This document shows, piece by piece, positions 63,183 through 64,000 of a stretch of DNA of 64,000 nucleotides. Source of the stretch: Lachnospiraceae bacterium (GTDB taxonomy: Bacteria > Bacillota > Clostridia > Lachnospirales > Lachnospiraceae); assembly GCA_023664345.1 (NCBI GenBank), contig JAMPFQ010000019.1, positions 18,213 through 82,212 of the forward strand, given 5' to 3'. Position 1 is the stretch's first letter; every line of letters starts with the position of its first letter. The notes beneath the pieces were generated by a model, which was not told the DNA's origin, made no database searches, and was given only the letters and a program-made list of their open reading frames with translations. A program made the translations under genes and the position numbers.

Positions 63183-63680
63183 ATGTGTAGGAAACTTGTA
63201 GTCGTAAACGAACTGGCACTGGGAAACCGCAACCTGGGCTTTGAAGTCCTGTCATTGCCGAAAGGAGAAATCTTAGAGTTTACCAACAGGCAGCTGAAAG
63301 ACCTGATCAAGTCGGGAAAAGATGAAGTCTACGGTCTGGATATTTCCGGGGAAACAGGGGAACTGATACCTGATGAAAATTTCTTCTGCAACAACTGGAT
63401 GGTCAAGAGCCACATCAACTCGCTGGTACCCAGGTTTGAGGGTGAGGGATTGGTCAACCTGTTCTACATAGTGACAGGCACCCATAAGGAGAAAGGAAAC
63501 CTTGTTTATGACGTGGTATCATCAAGATATGAAAGGACAACATTTCCAGAAGAAAAGATAAAGACATTGCTGGAAATGGGAATCATCAGCGCAGGAGTAA
63601 AGCTGGAAAATGGTGAACTGGTGGCAGCCCCACTGGAGAAACCGAAAACAAGGGAAAAGAAAGGGGAAACAGCACCCTGA
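63183..63680 (+). CDS. Unknown accessory protein
   Basis: 165 residues from MCRKLVVVNELALGN at 63183, chosen because GGGAGGA lies seven bases before; a TTG at 63042 would extend it by 47 residues with no ribosome site. Not recognised. Contains ILEFTNRQLKDLIKSGKDEVYGLDI near 38-62, FFCNNWMVKSHINSLVPRFEG near 78 and a basic, Lys/Glu-rich tail. Its stop lies within a 9-bp hairpin (63669-63690). Probably cargo of the element. Confidence 0.7.
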   Translation: MCRKLVVVNELALGNRNLGFEVLSLPKGEILEFTNRQLKDLIKSGKDEVYGLDISGETGELIPDENFFCNNWMVKSHINSLVPRFEGEGLVNLFYIVTGTHKEKGNLVYDVVSSRYERTTFPEEKIKTLLEMGIISAGVKLENGELVAAPLEKPKTREKKGETAP

Positions 63681-63690
63681 GGGGTGCTGT
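63669..63690 (+). other. Stem-loop overlapping the stop codon
   Basis: ACAGCACCC/GGGTGCTGT enclosing a four-base loop that includes the TGA stop of the upstream gene; no U-tract, so more a stability or coupling element than a terminator. Confidence 0.55.
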
Positions 63691-63767
63691 CCTTATATCA
63701 GGATATCAGTATCAGTAAATGATGACTGCCAGCATCATGGAAGATCCAGGAAAACGGAGGATAACGA

Positions 63768-63953
63768 ATGGACAACGATAGCTTATATGAAAATGCCATG
63801 GAGGAACTCATGGACGGCATGAACGTGCTGCACCTGCTGGGGGAGGAACTCGCAGGGAACCAGGACGACCCACACATCACCAGGAGCGTGGGTGTCGTCC
63901 TGAAGATATTGCAGGCAGCATTATCAGACCTGCAGCATATGAAAAAAGAATAG
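63768..63953 (+). CDS. Small acidic helical protein
   Basis: 61 residues, ribosome site GGAGG eight bases before ATG. Begins MDNDSLYENAMEELMDGMNV and is mostly helical and acidic; not recognised. 88 bases after the 165-residue gene on the same strand, so probably one transcript. Confidence 0.65.
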   Translation: MDNDSLYENAMEELMDGMNVLHLLGEELAGNQDDPHITRSVGVVLKILQAALSDLQHMKKE

Positions 63954-64000
63954 GAAAATTTTGATTGCGCAATACAGCCCATGGTGATATAGTTTAACCA

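Overview
The window reads as a chromosomal contig from a Clostridia member of the Lachnospiraceae type. The evidence is the uvrC-hprK-glcK-murB-rapZ-whiA-crh order, purine-rich Shine-Dalgarno (SD) sites, sigma-A type promoters, a T-box leader on proS, a CcpA (cre) site, YtrA-type GntR regulation and YitT/MecA/DUF1846 genes. No species can be named from the sequence alone. Most genes lie on the minus strand.

Layout. 1-8.2 kb: a partial lipid kinase, then a minus-strand housekeeping block (uvrC, hprK, ROK glucokinase, murB, rapZ, whiA, crh) preceded by a cell-wall amidase. 8.5-25.5 kb: FlxA-like coiled-coil protein, a LysM/peptidoglycan-binding protein, M18 aminopeptidase, ftsH, DUF1846, pyrG, yitT-trx, trmB, a D,D-carboxypeptidase, an exonuclease, an esterase and proS. 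proS has a T-box leader and, between T-box and start codon, three covarying stem-loop repeats. 26.2-32 kb: an ECF sigma factor with two membrane proteins, a GtrII-like membrane protein, a MerR-YbjQ pair and mecA. 32.3-39.3 kb: an FtsX-type ABC transporter and an OmpR-type two-component system separated by an abiE-like toxin-antitoxin pair whose toxin gene is broken. 39.4-45.1 kb: a sugar ABC importer with a GH88 hydrolase and a discoidin-like protein, with a perfect cre site upstream. 45.4-47.3 kb: a GntR-ABC operon. 47.3-51.6 kb: upp, mazEF, an unlisted 53-residue ribbon-helix-helix gene, and a GT2-GtrA plus DUF6020-like polysaccharide pair. 51.6-53.2 kb: an AT-rich three-gene operon with a SecB-like chaperone. 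53.2-60.1 kb: an rRNA methyltransferase, a membrane protein and a long Lhr-type helicase.

60.2 kb to the end: tRNA-Pro(CGG), then a change of character to an apparent integrated element. It has a G-rich segment, a serine resolvase between direct repeats, a 129-bp tandem satellite (five copies) and two small unknown genes; the element continues past the window.

Connections: HPr kinase, a Crh-like HPr paralogue lacking the PTS histidine, and the cre site ahead of the GH88/ABC operon are parts of one catabolite-repression circuit. The best candidates for something undescribed are the SecB-like operon, the proS leader repeats, and the many chains of short stem-loops placed directly before ribosome binding sites.
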